A stretch of DNA of 64,000 nucleotides, from NCBI GenBank assembly GCA_964469265.1, contig CAYXYF010000001.1, positions 1 to 64,000 on the forward strand. Reading direction: 5' to 3'. The notes below the pieces were generated by a model, which had not been told where the DNA came from, made no database searches, and saw nothing but the letters and a program-made list of their open reading frames with translations. Positions within the stretch are counted from its first letter, which is position 1; each line of letters begins with the position of its first letter. Origin of the DNA: JAEYZS01 sp964469265. GTDB lineage: Bacteria; Bdellovibrionota; Bdellovibrionia; Bdellovibrionales; JAEYZS01. The position numbers and the translations under genes are program-made. This document shows, one piece after another, positions 16,926-23,551 of the stretch.

Positions 16926-16952
16926 TAAGAAAACATTGTCTTATTCCGATAA
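16926..16952 (+). promoter_or_regulatory. Sigma-28 (FliA)-like promoter for flp
   Basis: TAAG, 15 nt, TCCGATAA compared with the FliA consensus TAAA-N15-GCCGATAA: 3 of 4 and 7 of 8 matches at the exact spacing. It would give a leader of about 65 nt before the GTG at 17026. FliA-type motifs are known to be enriched among attack-phase genes of B. bacteriovorus, which would suit pilin expression; activity here is inferred. Confidence 0.45.
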
Positions 16953-17025
16953 ATCATATGGGGAATAACGTAAAAAATTTTTGCGATTTCCTTTTGATAG
17001 TTGAGAAAAAATGGAGGGTACATCA

Positions 17026-17211
17026 GTGAAGAAGGTTTCAAATTTTTTAAAGAAGCTATGGAAAGATGAATCAGGTCAAGGCGCGACTGAATACATACTT
17101 TTACTCGTGGTAATTGTGGGCTTAGTTATGGTGTTTGGACCGCAAATTAAAGACATGGTTTCAACTAAGGTGGGAGAACTCGGTGAAATGGTTCGAGGAA
17201 TCAAACCTTAA
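17026..17211 (+). CDS. flp: Flp/Fap-type major pilin
   Basis: A 61-residue Flp pilin: basic leader, then G17 followed by QGATEY (Glu at +5, Tyr at +6 after the cleavage glycine), a 20-residue hydrophobic helix and a short polar tail. The prepilin peptidase at 17440 would cut after G17. The start is taken as GTG 17026: GGAGGG (17013-17018) lies at the correct distance before it, whereas the ATG at 17011 overlaps that Shine-Dalgarno. It is the first gene of a plus-strand operon that runs to the secretin at 21584. Flp pili are type IVb adhesive fibres. Confidence 0.9.
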   Translation: MKKVSNFLKKLWKDESGQGATEYILLLVVIVGLVMVFGPQIKDMVSTKVGELGEMVRGIKP

Positions 17212-17223
17212 TAGAGAATAAGC

Positions 17224-17418
17224 ATGACGACTGAATTAGTAATCCTCCTTATGGTTTTTCTCATTGTGATCGCTGGCATTTTTAATGTGCCGACGAAATC
17301 CTTTGAAGAAGCGGGCCCGAAGCTTGGAATGCGAATTGAAAAGCATTTAGAGACTGGCGCAGGGTTCGTCGGGAAAACAAAAGGAGCTCCGCACGAAATC
17401 CGGTGGAGAAGAAAGTAG
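17224..17418 (+). CDS. Small membrane protein in the Flp operon, unknown
   Basis: A 64-residue protein: N-terminal hydrophobic segment (about 4-21) and a basic, Gly-rich soluble tail ending in RRK. It has no prepilin cleavage motif, so it is probably an anchored accessory protein. It lies 12 nt after flp and 21 nt before cpaA. I recognise no family; the role in pilus assembly is inferred from the operon only. Confidence 0.55.
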   Translation: MTTELVILLMVFLIVIAGIFNVPTKSFEEAGPKLGMRIEKHLETGAGFVGKTKGAPHEIRWRRK

Positions 17419-17439
17419 GAGAATAGTTAAAAAATAAAG

Positions 17440-17919
17440 ATGCCAACTGCTTTGTTACTGGCTGCGTGCCTAACAGATATAATGTACAAGAAAGTCCTCA
17501 ACTGGTTTGTGGTTGCAGGATTCTTTTGCGTGTTAGCATCTCATCTTATTTTCGGAAATCAAGAAGTCCTTTTAGAAGCAAGCTTCGGATTAGGGCTTGC
17601 TCTCACACTCGCCTTGCCGCTTTATCTTATTAAAGGTCTTGGCGGTGGAGATTTAAAAATATTTGCCGTGTTTGGATTTGCAACTCATCCGAGTGCGGTT
17701 TTGTTTACATTTCTTGCCGCACTGGTATGGGGATGTATCTTAGGAATTTTAAGGGCGGTCTTCGAGAAAAAAGGTCAGGCCCTATTTAATAACTTTTATA
17801 AAATCATTACTCTCAAGAGACCTGAGCCTCAAACTTTACATAAAATACCTTTTACCGTAGCCCTGCTTGCTGGCTGGTTTAGCTTTTTAATTTACGAAGC
17901 TTACGGGAGGGTCTTATGA
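17440..17919 (+). CDS. cpaA: Type IV prepilin peptidase CpaA/TadV
   Basis: A24-family aspartic membrane peptidase that removes the leader of Flp-type prepilins. It has 159 residues, the short TadV form lacking the N-methyltransferase domain of PilD. Catalytic aspartates are Asp13 (in CLTDIMYKKVLNW) and Asp71 of the GGGD motif (GLGGGDLKIFA). About five to six hydrophobic segments span the protein. Its substrates should include the pilin-like proteins at 15804, 17026, 17916, 18175 and 18749. The stop overlaps the next ATG by 4 nt. Confidence 0.92.
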   Translation: MPTALLLAACLTDIMYKKVLNWFVVAGFFCVLASHLIFGNQEVLLEASFGLGLALTLALPLYLIKGLGGGDLKIFAVFGFATHPSAVLFTFLAALVWGCILGILRAVFEKKGQALFNNFYKIITLKRPEPQTLHKIPFTVALLAGWFSFLIYEAYGRVL

Positions 17920-18185
17920 AATCATTCAGACCCTTAAGCAACCAAGCCGGACAAATCGCCATTGAGTACATATTGCTTTCTGTTGTTATGGTGGGTGTTT
18001 TTATTGGCGTTCGAAATCTTTTAGTGTCTGACAATACTGTAGCAAACTTTGTACAAAAACCGTGGCAGCTCGTTGCTGGCATGATCGAGACTGGAGTTTG
18101 GGGAGAGCCAAAACGTGTTCGCTCTAAGCACCCCGGTGCATTGGCCCGACATAATAGTTTCAAGGGAGACTCAGATGTTAGGTAA
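17916..18185 (+). CDS. Flp-like minor pilin
   Basis: An 89-residue protein with a class III leader: G12 followed by QIAIEY (Glu +5, Tyr +6), a hydrophobic helix and a basic C-terminal half. It resembles the Flp pilin at 17026 but has a longer tail, as minor pilins do. Overlapping starts on both sides (4 nt with cpaA, 11 nt with the next gene) indicate coupled translation of the pilin set. Confidence 0.75.
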   Translation: MKSFRPLSNQAGQIAIEYILLSVVMVGVFIGVRNLLVSDNTVANFVQKPWQLVAGMIETGVWGEPKRVRSKHPGALARHNSFKGDSDVR

Positions 18186-18747
18186 TCAATCGGGTGCTAT
18201 AACATTAGACTTTATCTTTGCATTCGTTCTTGTACTGTCCATGACATTACTATTAGGTGCATTTTCCTTTACTCTATCTATTGTTGAAGGCGTGCAATAT
18301 CTTACTTTTAGCAGTTCCCGTGCTTACTATGCAGGAAACCTGTCGCCACAAGATCAAATTAATGCTGGTCAAGCAAAGTTCAACGAACTTGCAGCAACTG
18401 GTTCATTTAAAAAACTTCTTAAAAGAGATTGGTTTCGAGTGGATATCGACACCATTGGCGATTCCCACGAGCAATACAACTCCTCAGACGAAAAAGACAT
18501 CTTCGACGGAGTTCGCACTAAAATCACAGTAGGCTTATTAGAAATGAATATTCCTATTTTTGGCTCCACAGAGGGAGAAAACCCGATGGTCGCCTACTTG
18601 ACATCATTTTTAGGGAGAGAGTCGACAACCCAAGAGTGCATGGAAGTTGTCAGTGACAGATACAAAGAAATTTTAAATCTCGGAAGCTACCGCGGAAATA
18701 ATGTCATCGAGTCCGCCTATTACGCTTTCGATGATAATGGATGTTAG
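18175..18747 (+). CDS. TadE/TadF-like pseudopilin with Asp at +5
   Basis: A 190-residue pseudopilin candidate. The start ATG 18175 has GGGAG in front and places the leader correctly (MLGNQSG, then AITLDF); an upstream in-frame ATG at 18115 would bury it. After the putative cleavage glycine the +5 residue is Asp, not the usual Glu, with Phe at +6. A long hydrophobic helix and a soluble domain with one cysteine near each end of its last third follow. TadE/TadF pseudopilins are needed for Flp fibre assembly. The Asp substitution is acidic and probably still allows processing. Confidence 0.7.
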   Translation: MLGNQSGAITLDFIFAFVLVLSMTLLLGAFSFTLSIVEGVQYLTFSSSRAYYAGNLSPQDQINAGQAKFNELAATGSFKKLLKRDWFRVDIDTIGDSHEQYNSSDEKDIFDGVRTKITVGLLEMNIPIFGSTEGENPMVAYLTSFLGRESTTQECMEVVSDRYKEILNLGSYRGNNVIESAYYAFDDNGC

Positions 18748-18748
18748 A

Positions 18749-19216
18749 ATGATTATGAATAAACGTACTAAAAAACAAAATATGAAAGGTATTGCGACTA
18801 TTGAGGCCGCGTTACTTCTTTCTATTTTTGTGGTCTTTATGACCTATTGTATTGGTACGTTTGGAATCATTCATACTGGAATATTAAATTCTATTTCTTC
18901 CAGAGCATATGCTTTTGAAACATTTAGAAACAGAACAAACTTAAAATATTTTAGAGATAGCGCTGGAGCAGAGTTTGCTCAGACAGTGAAATACGGAGTA
19001 CGAGCGCACGGCGTAGTGGACGAAAATGAAGACCTAGCACAGTGGTCTGTGACCTATCGCGATCTTGCCAAAGGCCGAGATGTCGCAAGTGAAAGAATTC
19101 GAGCTGAAATTGATTATGAAAACTTAAACGACGGAAGAAAAGAACGAGGCAGAGCCAGCCCAGTCTATATTAAGACTGTTTACGGAATTTGCCTAGACTT
19201 TGAGTGTGGGGGCTAA
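18749..19216 (+). CDS. TadE-like pseudopilin
   Basis: About 155 residues: basic leader (MIMNKRTKKQNMKG), then IATIEAALLLS with Glu at +5, a membrane helix and a soluble domain ending in two cysteines (GICLDFEC). This is the TadE pattern. Several in-frame ATGs are possible (18731, 18737, 18749, 18755); 18749 follows directly on the stop of the previous gene and gives a normal leader. It ends 6 nt before cpaB. Confidence 0.75.
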   Translation: MIMNKRTKKQNMKGIATIEAALLLSIFVVFMTYCIGTFGIIHTGILNSISSRAYAFETFRNRTNLKYFRDSAGAEFAQTVKYGVRAHGVVDENEDLAQWSVTYRDLAKGRDVASERIRAEIDYENLNDGRKERGRASPVYIKTVYGICLDFECGG

Positions 19217-19221
19217 CAACA

Positions 19222-20118
19222 ATGAATCCGAATCCAACTAGAACATTATGGATATCTATCGGGCTGGGCGTTTTTGCTATGTTTTTAATATATAGCTATT
19301 CCCAAGAGAAAAAAGCTGAATACGATAAGAGATACGGAACCTCAAAAAGAATTCTCGTCGCAGCAAAAGATATTTTAGAGATGAGCACCATCGATGAGAC
19401 CATGATCGAATATCAGGAAGTTCCCGTAGATTTTATTCAACCAGGTGCTGTTGAAGATCCAGATCTTGCTATTAATAAAGTTGCAGCAGCTCCTTTCAAA
19501 AAAGGCGAGCAAATTCTCAACACTAAAATTCTTAGCCTTGGTGCCAACACTGGTCTTTCAAGCCAGGTTGCGCCAGGTAAACGAGCGGTCTCTATCCAAG
19601 TGGACGAGGCCCGAAGTGTCTCTAAGCTTGTTCAACCTGGAGATCGTATTGACGTTTTAGCCAGTGTTGAAATTGGAAGAGGCGCTACTCGTGAAACAGA
19701 AGTTCGTACTATTATGCAAGATGTAGTAATTCTTGCAACTGGTCCAAAGATTACAAACAACATCCCGAGATTATTAGAAACCAATAATTATACCAATGAA
19801 GCCGTATTTAAGAACCTGAATGGAGATACTTCGTTTTCAACTATTACGGTTGAAGCATCGCCACAAGAGGCACAAAATTTAGTTTATTTAATGACGACTG
19901 CGCCCGGAAGCATATTCTTTACGCTTCGTAATCCCAACGACCGCCTAGTATCACCAGCAAGCGGTACAAATTCGAATTCAATTTTAGGACGAACAAGTCC
20001 ACAACTAACAAGGCCAACAATGCCCGTTGTCCAAGCGCCTGTTGTTAACCCTGCTCCTACACCAAGGAAGCCTTCATCGGCACCAAAGCGTAGGGGTCAA
20101 TTTATCGAGGTTAAATAA
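19222..20118 (+). CDS. cpaB: Flp pilus assembly protein CpaB/RcpC
   Basis: A 298-residue periplasmic protein anchored by an N-terminal membrane segment (about 9-25). A SAF domain (about 40-105, from KRILVAAKDI to GEQILNTKIL) and the RcpC/CpaB domain with GKRAVSIQVDEARSVSKLVQ, PGDRIDVLAS and PQEAQNLVYL follow. CpaB works with the CpaC secretin, probably in the periplasm. The C-terminus is Pro/Thr-rich. The start at 19222 is preferred over an upstream GTG-like extension because it places the membrane anchor properly. The stop overlaps the cpaC start by 1 nt. Confidence 0.93.
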   Translation: MNPNPTRTLWISIGLGVFAMFLIYSYSQEKKAEYDKRYGTSKRILVAAKDILEMSTIDETMIEYQEVPVDFIQPGAVEDPDLAINKVAAAPFKKGEQILNTKILSLGANTGLSSQVAPGKRAVSIQVDEARSVSKLVQPGDRIDVLASVEIGRGATRETEVRTIMQDVVILATGPKITNNIPRLLETNNYTNEAVFKNLNGDTSFSTITVEASPQEAQNLVYLMTTAPGSIFFTLRNPNDRLVSPASGTNSNSILGRTSPQLTRPTMPVVQAPVVNPAPTPRKPSSAPKRRGQFIEVK

Positions 20119-21584
20119 TGAAGCACATTATCTACTCATTACTTCTCGTTTTTATTTTTACGGGTGCCAATGCTGACCCTAAAAAATCAAATAAGAAGTT
20201 TATTAATTTAACAGTAGGCCTAACGTTTGATGAAAAAGTTCCCTTCGTTCCAGCAAACCCTGTGTTCAAAGGAGATTTTAAAAAGATCACAAAGCTTTCA
20301 TTATCATCTAAACTAAAAACTCTTCGATTTGAACCGACCCGTGAAGGGATTGGTACGCTCACTATTTTGGATTCTCGCGGACGAGTTGTGCAAGAGTATG
20401 TGATTACGGTGAAGCGAAGTGGGCTCGAAAACGTTGCCAGAGAAATTAAAAATCTTCTTGGTGAAATTGAAGGCATCTCGATTAAAATCATCAATAACAA
20501 GGTCGTAGTCGACGGCGAAATTCTTTTGCCAAGAGATATGAACCGAATCATGAGTGTGGTAAGTCAGTACGGCGATCAAGCCTCTGCCATTGTCACTCTC
20601 TCGCCTATTGCACAAAAGAAAATTGCAGAGATTATTGAAAAAGATATTAATAACCCCGAGATCACCTGCCGCGCGGTGAATGGTAAATTTATCCTTGAAG
20701 GTGTAGCCTCAGATAAAGATGAGTACGCAAAGGCTGAGATCATCGCAAATACATACGTTCCAGATTATGTTGTCGGCGCTGCTGAAAAAACTGGTGATTT
20801 AAAGACCCAACAAGTGAAGCCTGTTATTAACCTTTTAAGTATTAAGGAGCCAGGCCAAGCCCCACCTAAAAAGACAATCCAAATGATTGTTCATTATGTG
20901 GAGTTGAATAAAGACTATAATAAGCTTTTCAGATTCCAATTTACCCCTGACATTGCTGACGGCGGACAAATTCAGTTCCAGACTGGAAACCGTCAACCAG
21001 GCGGAGTCATTTCAACTATCACAGGAACTATTAGTAACCTTTTACCAAAGTTGAACTGGGCAAAAAATCATGGCCACGCAAGAGTTTTACAAAGTACAAG
21101 TATCATTGTTCAAGAAGGACAGACTGGTAAAATTCAGTCCGTAACACAAATACCATATCCAACAATTGGCCCTGATGGTCAGTCGGGAACTGGATTTGCC
21201 GATGCTGGGATTGTCTCAGACATTACGCCAACGATCTCGAGTGCAAATTCCGATGTCATTAATTTGTCTATTAACTTCAATATATCAGCCCTATCTGGTA
21301 TGGCCGAAAACAGACCCATTATCTCTAGAAACGCTATCCAAACTGCAGTCGCTGTACGCTCCACACATAGTGCGGCTATTGGGGGATTAGTGTCCAACAC
21401 GACCAATACGGGCTATAACAAGCTTCCACCGAATGCAAATAACAACCCGCTAATATCTCTTTATTCCTCAAAAGACTTTCAAAAGAAACAGTCTCAATTT
21501 GTGGTTTTCGTAACTCCAGTTATTAAGACATCGGCCTCTGCTGGATCTGAAAAGATTAAAGCCAAGTTTAGACTGAAGGACTAA
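20118..21584 (+). CDS. cpaC: Tad/Flp pilus secretin CpaC/RcpA
   Basis: Outer-membrane secretin for Flp pilus export, 488 residues: signal peptide (about 1-19), an N-terminal pilus-secretin domain with RSGLENVAREIK, a BON-like region (about 115-155), and the secretin core (about 250-480) including ARVLQSTSIIVQEGQTG and the C-terminal QSQFVVFVTPVI. The usual VPxLxxIPILG loop is replaced by LPPNANNNPLISLYSSK, so the last lip region is divergent. It is the last gene of the first plus-strand Tad block, followed by a terminator. Confidence 0.92.
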   Translation: MKHIIYSLLLVFIFTGANADPKKSNKKFINLTVGLTFDEKVPFVPANPVFKGDFKKITKLSLSSKLKTLRFEPTREGIGTLTILDSRGRVVQEYVITVKRSGLENVAREIKNLLGEIEGISIKIINNKVVVDGEILLPRDMNRIMSVVSQYGDQASAIVTLSPIAQKKIAEIIEKDINNPEITCRAVNGKFILEGVASDKDEYAKAEIIANTYVPDYVVGAAEKTGDLKTQQVKPVINLLSIKEPGQAPPKKTIQMIVHYVELNKDYNKLFRFQFTPDIADGGQIQFQTGNRQPGGVISTITGTISNLLPKLNWAKNHGHARVLQSTSIIVQEGQTGKIQSVTQIPYPTIGPDGQSGTGFADAGIVSDITPTISSANSDVINLSINFNISALSGMAENRPIISRNAIQTAVAVRSTHSAAIGGLVSNTTNTGYNKLPPNANNNPLISLYSSKDFQKKQSQFVVFVTPVIKTSASAGSEKIKAKFRLKD

Positions 21585-21601
21585 AACCGTTCAGAGAAAA
21601 A

Positions 21602-21635
21602 AAAGGATCCCCTTTCAGGAATCCTTTATCTTGTT
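21602..21635. terminator. Bidirectional terminator after cpaC
   Basis: AAAGGATCC and GGAATCCTTT form a 9 bp stem with one bulged A and a 7 nt loop, flanked by an A-run upstream and T-rich sequence downstream. It separates cpaC (plus) from the convergent beta-barrel gene (minus), so it can serve both. Confidence 0.8.
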
Positions 21636-21655
21636 TTGCTCTTGGGTTTATGTGC

Positions 21656-22273
21656 TTACAAAGAAAATGGAAAGCTCACACTAAGAATCCAAGATTCTCG
21701 ATCAGCGTTACCACGATAGTCCCCTGAAAGAAGAGATCCAGCATTCATAACTTCCATCGTAGTGTATTCCCCGTCTAGATATTCAAGGTTTACACTAACC
21801 ATTGCAACACGAAGACCCGCTCCTAACTTATAAAGTTTCGGATCTTTATATTTAATGTTCGAATCGTTAGCTCCGCGACCGTCAAGCTTGACTTCACCAA
21901 ACGGTATGTAAGAGCCCCAAACTCGAACACCTGCAAACGGAGTTTGAGCGCCTAAAGTGATGCCTGCTAACCAGCTCTTTAGGTCGTAATCAAAGTCACC
22001 ATTTTGGTCGGTGAACTGCGGCTCAGAATAGGCTGTGTCCAACGCCAAAAAAACAATATCGTTAAAGTGGCCGCCAAACCGTAATCCTAAACCCAATCCT
22101 TTAAGGTCACCATCGGGCTGTGCAATCGATCTAAAGTCGATCTTCCCTGTCCCGTGCTCATAAGTGACGGACGGTTCTAAAAATAAACCACCATCGCTAG
22201 TCTGCGAATATGCTTGCGGCGCAAACATAAAAGCAATGGTCGCAAGGGCAGCTGTAAGTACTGATGTTTTCAT
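21656..22273 (-). CDS. Small outer-membrane beta-barrel protein
   Basis: A 205-residue exported protein: signal peptide (about 1-23, ending in AYSQ) followed by alternating amphipathic strands with Gly/aromatic turns. It ends in a phenylalanine-rich strand (SVSFPFSL), the usual type of beta-barrel C-terminus. This fits an eight-stranded OmpA/OmpW-like barrel; substrate or partner unknown. It is the last gene of a minus operon with the 98-aa, DUF1328 and DUF883 genes. A GAAGGC/GCCTTC hairpin (22291-22310) sits just before it and could tune its expression. Confidence 0.7.
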   Translation of the reverse strand: MKTSVLTAALATIAFMFAPQAYSQTSDGGLFLEPSVTYEHGTGKIDFRSIAQPDGDLKGLGLGLRFGGHFNDIVFLALDTAYSEPQFTDQNGDFDYDLKSWLAGITLGAQTPFAGVRVWGSYIPFGEVKLDGRGANDSNIKYKDPKLYKLGAGLRVAMVSVNLEYLDGEYTTMEVMNAGSLLSGDYRGNADRESWILSVSFPFSL

Positions 22274-22313
22274 AATGACTTCCTTTAATTGAAGGCTTAC
22301 TTATGCCTTCGGT

Positions 22314-22610
22314 TTAGTTTGTAGCCTTATTCACGTCATCTGCCTTGTCTTCTATTTCATCGCCGATGTTTTTTGCTTCGTTTTCAGCTCTTTGCATTGC
22401 ACACTCAACATCGCCTTCCATGCAAACAGCATCTTCAACTGCTCTTGCACCTTCTTTAACGTTTTTAGCTGTGTCTTCGCTAAACTCGTCGACTCTTTCA
22501 CTTACTGTGGGTTCGTTAGCTTCGTTGTCCCTAGATGCGCCTTCCACAGAGATTCCAGCAGTCATAACAAACGACGCGATTGTAAACAGTGAGATAATAA
22601 ATGATTTCAT
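22314..22610 (-). CDS. Small acidic exported protein
   Basis: A 98-residue protein with a signal peptide (about 1-25, ending near VEGASR) and a highly charged, helical, mostly acidic mature part with two cysteines about nine residues apart (VCMEGDVECA). The helical repeats of Asp/Glu and Lys recall late-embryogenesis- or Lpp-like periplasmic helices, but I recognise no family. The context (DUF883, DUF1328, CsbD nearby and a sigma-54 promoter upstream) suggests an envelope-stress role. Confidence 0.6.
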   Translation of the reverse strand: MKSFIISLFTIASFVMTAGISVEGASRDNEANEPTVSERVDEFSEDTAKNVKEGARAVEDAVCMEGDVECAMQRAENEAKNIGDEIEDKADDVNKATN

Positions 22611-22640
22611 TGAAACTCCTTCTTTTATAAAAAATTAAAT

Positions 22641-22823
22641 TTAGGGTATATTACGTGGCGATCGCCCAGTGAGAATGCTCACTACAAAGCTGATAACAGC
22701 CAACGCTAAGAATACAAACAGAAGTACTTTACCAACTTCCATAGAAATACCTGCAAGGTTGTTTGCGCCAAAAATGATTGAAATCAGCGCTAGAACAAAA
22801 AATGCAATTGCTGCTTTTAACAT
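22641..22823 (-). CDS. DUF1328 (YtjA) small inner-membrane protein
   Basis: A 60-residue protein with two membrane helices (about 3-22 and 31-52) and the DUF1328 pattern AIAFFVLALISIIFGANNLAG. YtjA-like proteins are stress-induced small membrane proteins of unknown mechanism. It lies 18 nt after the DUF883 stop, so they share an mRNA. Confidence 0.85.
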   Translation of the reverse strand: MLKAAIAFFVLALISIIFGANNLAGISMEVGKVLLFVFLALAVISFVVSILTGRSPRNIP

Positions 22824-22841
22824 AAAATTCTCCTTTGTTAA

Positions 22842-23222
22842 TTACTGTAAGTGCTCACTTACTTTATTTATATTATGTTCAATTTTATCTTTTAGTTCCT
22901 TTGCGCCAGTTGCTATTGCCGCCACTGGAGTTTTGCGAGTCGCAAAATATCCAATAGTAAAACCTAAAGCGACTGCTCCACCAATATACGCCCAAGGATT
23001 TTTCTTAACCGATTGCTCAATACCGTGAAGGGCATCAGCAGTGGTCTCGACCATCTTTTCTTTTGAACCCGTCATTCCACTCAAAAGATTTTTTCCGAGC
23101 TCTGACATCGTTGACGCAACGTCGGATGCACTTTGATTAGTGGCCTTTGAATTTGATGAGCTCGCTGCTCGACCTGTAGATTTATTACTGCTGCTTGTGG
23201 TGTTGTTTTGATCCGCTTTCAT
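22842..23222 (-). CDS. DUF883 (ElaB/YqjD)-like membrane-anchored protein
   Basis: A protein of about 126 residues: a Ser/Asn/Lys-rich N-terminus, a coiled-coil region, then KKNPWAYIGGAVALGFTIGY, the glycine-zipper C-terminal membrane segment typical of DUF883/ElaB/YqjD. In E. coli these are stationary-phase proteins that tether ribosomes to the inner membrane. Here a further helical tail follows the anchor. The start ATG 23222 has AGAGGAG at ideal spacing; an upstream start would add 25 unrelated residues. First gene of the four-gene minus operon, with a sigma-54-like promoter 55 nt upstream. Confidence 0.8.
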   Translation of the reverse strand: MKADQNNTTSSSNKSTGRAASSSNSKATNQSASDVASTMSELGKNLLSGMTGSKEKMVETTADALHGIEQSVKKNPWAYIGGAVALGFTIGYFATRKTPVAAIATGAKELKDKIEHNINKVSEHLQ

Positions 23223-23276
23223 CTTTTCTCCTCTTTGGTTATTTTTTAAATTTGTTTTCAATTTCCTATAAGTAAA

Positions 23277-23292
23277 AGCAAGTGACATACCA
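23277..23292 (-). promoter_or_regulatory. Sigma-54-type promoter for the DUF883 operon
   Basis: On the minus strand: TGGTAT-GTCAC-TTGCT. The invariant GG and GC and the 5 nt between boxes fit the TGGCAC-N5-TTGCW consensus, with TGGTAT a common variant of the -24 box. Located 55 nt upstream of the ATG at 23222. Confidence 0.6.
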
Positions 23293-23514
23293 TCCATAGG
23301 TCCACTCAGATCGAATCTGGCGCTCTTAAAAAATGCTGCTGTGGCATTTAGGTTTTTTTACAGGGAACATGTCCCCATACGCCCCCAAAACGTGAAGATT
23401 ACTACACATAATATTTGCAGGCTGAACTTATAACATACTGAATTTACTGGGGAAAAATAGGAATTTTTGAGGGTTTTTAAGTTGTGTTATGGGCATAAGT
23501 AAACAAGGAATAAT

Positions 23515-23542
23515 TGGACATTTTTGCTTTTCGACTTATACA
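23515..23542 (+). promoter_or_regulatory. Sigma-70-like promoter for the activator gene
   Basis: TGGACA, 16 nt, TATACA. Transcription would start only a few bases before the ATG at 23552. With no Shine-Dalgarno visible, this would make a nearly leaderless message. Confidence 0.35.
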
Positions 23543-23551
23543 TAACTAACT

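Larger units (their letters stand above)
16707..17025. promoter_or_regulatory. Divergent control region between the pilin-like gene and flp
   Basis: About 320 bases without a gene, between divergently transcribed Tad genes. It holds two copies of CAACAATGTTG (16727 and 16846), a sigma-28-like promoter for flp (16926-16952), and the flp ribosome site. The minus-strand promoter for the 15804-16706 gene must lie near the first repeat, but I cannot pick one with confidence. No open frame of note. Confidence 0.6.
23223..23551. promoter_or_regulatory. Divergent region between DUF883 operon and sigma-54 activator gene
   Basis: About 330 bases without a gene. Contents seen: the minus sigma-54-like promoter (23277-23292), a near-palindrome GGGAACATGTCCCC (about 23362-23375) and a plus promoter-like pair just before the activator gene (23515-23542). 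Activator (enhancer) sites for sigma-54 would be expected here; the near-palindrome lies about 85 nt upstream of the minus promoter and is the best candidate. Confidence 0.5.

Noticed and set aside
23340..23362. TGGCATTTAGGTTTTTT as a plus-strand sigma-54 promoter
   Set aside because: The -12 box has no GC and the nearest gene downstream is 190 bp away with a better promoter.
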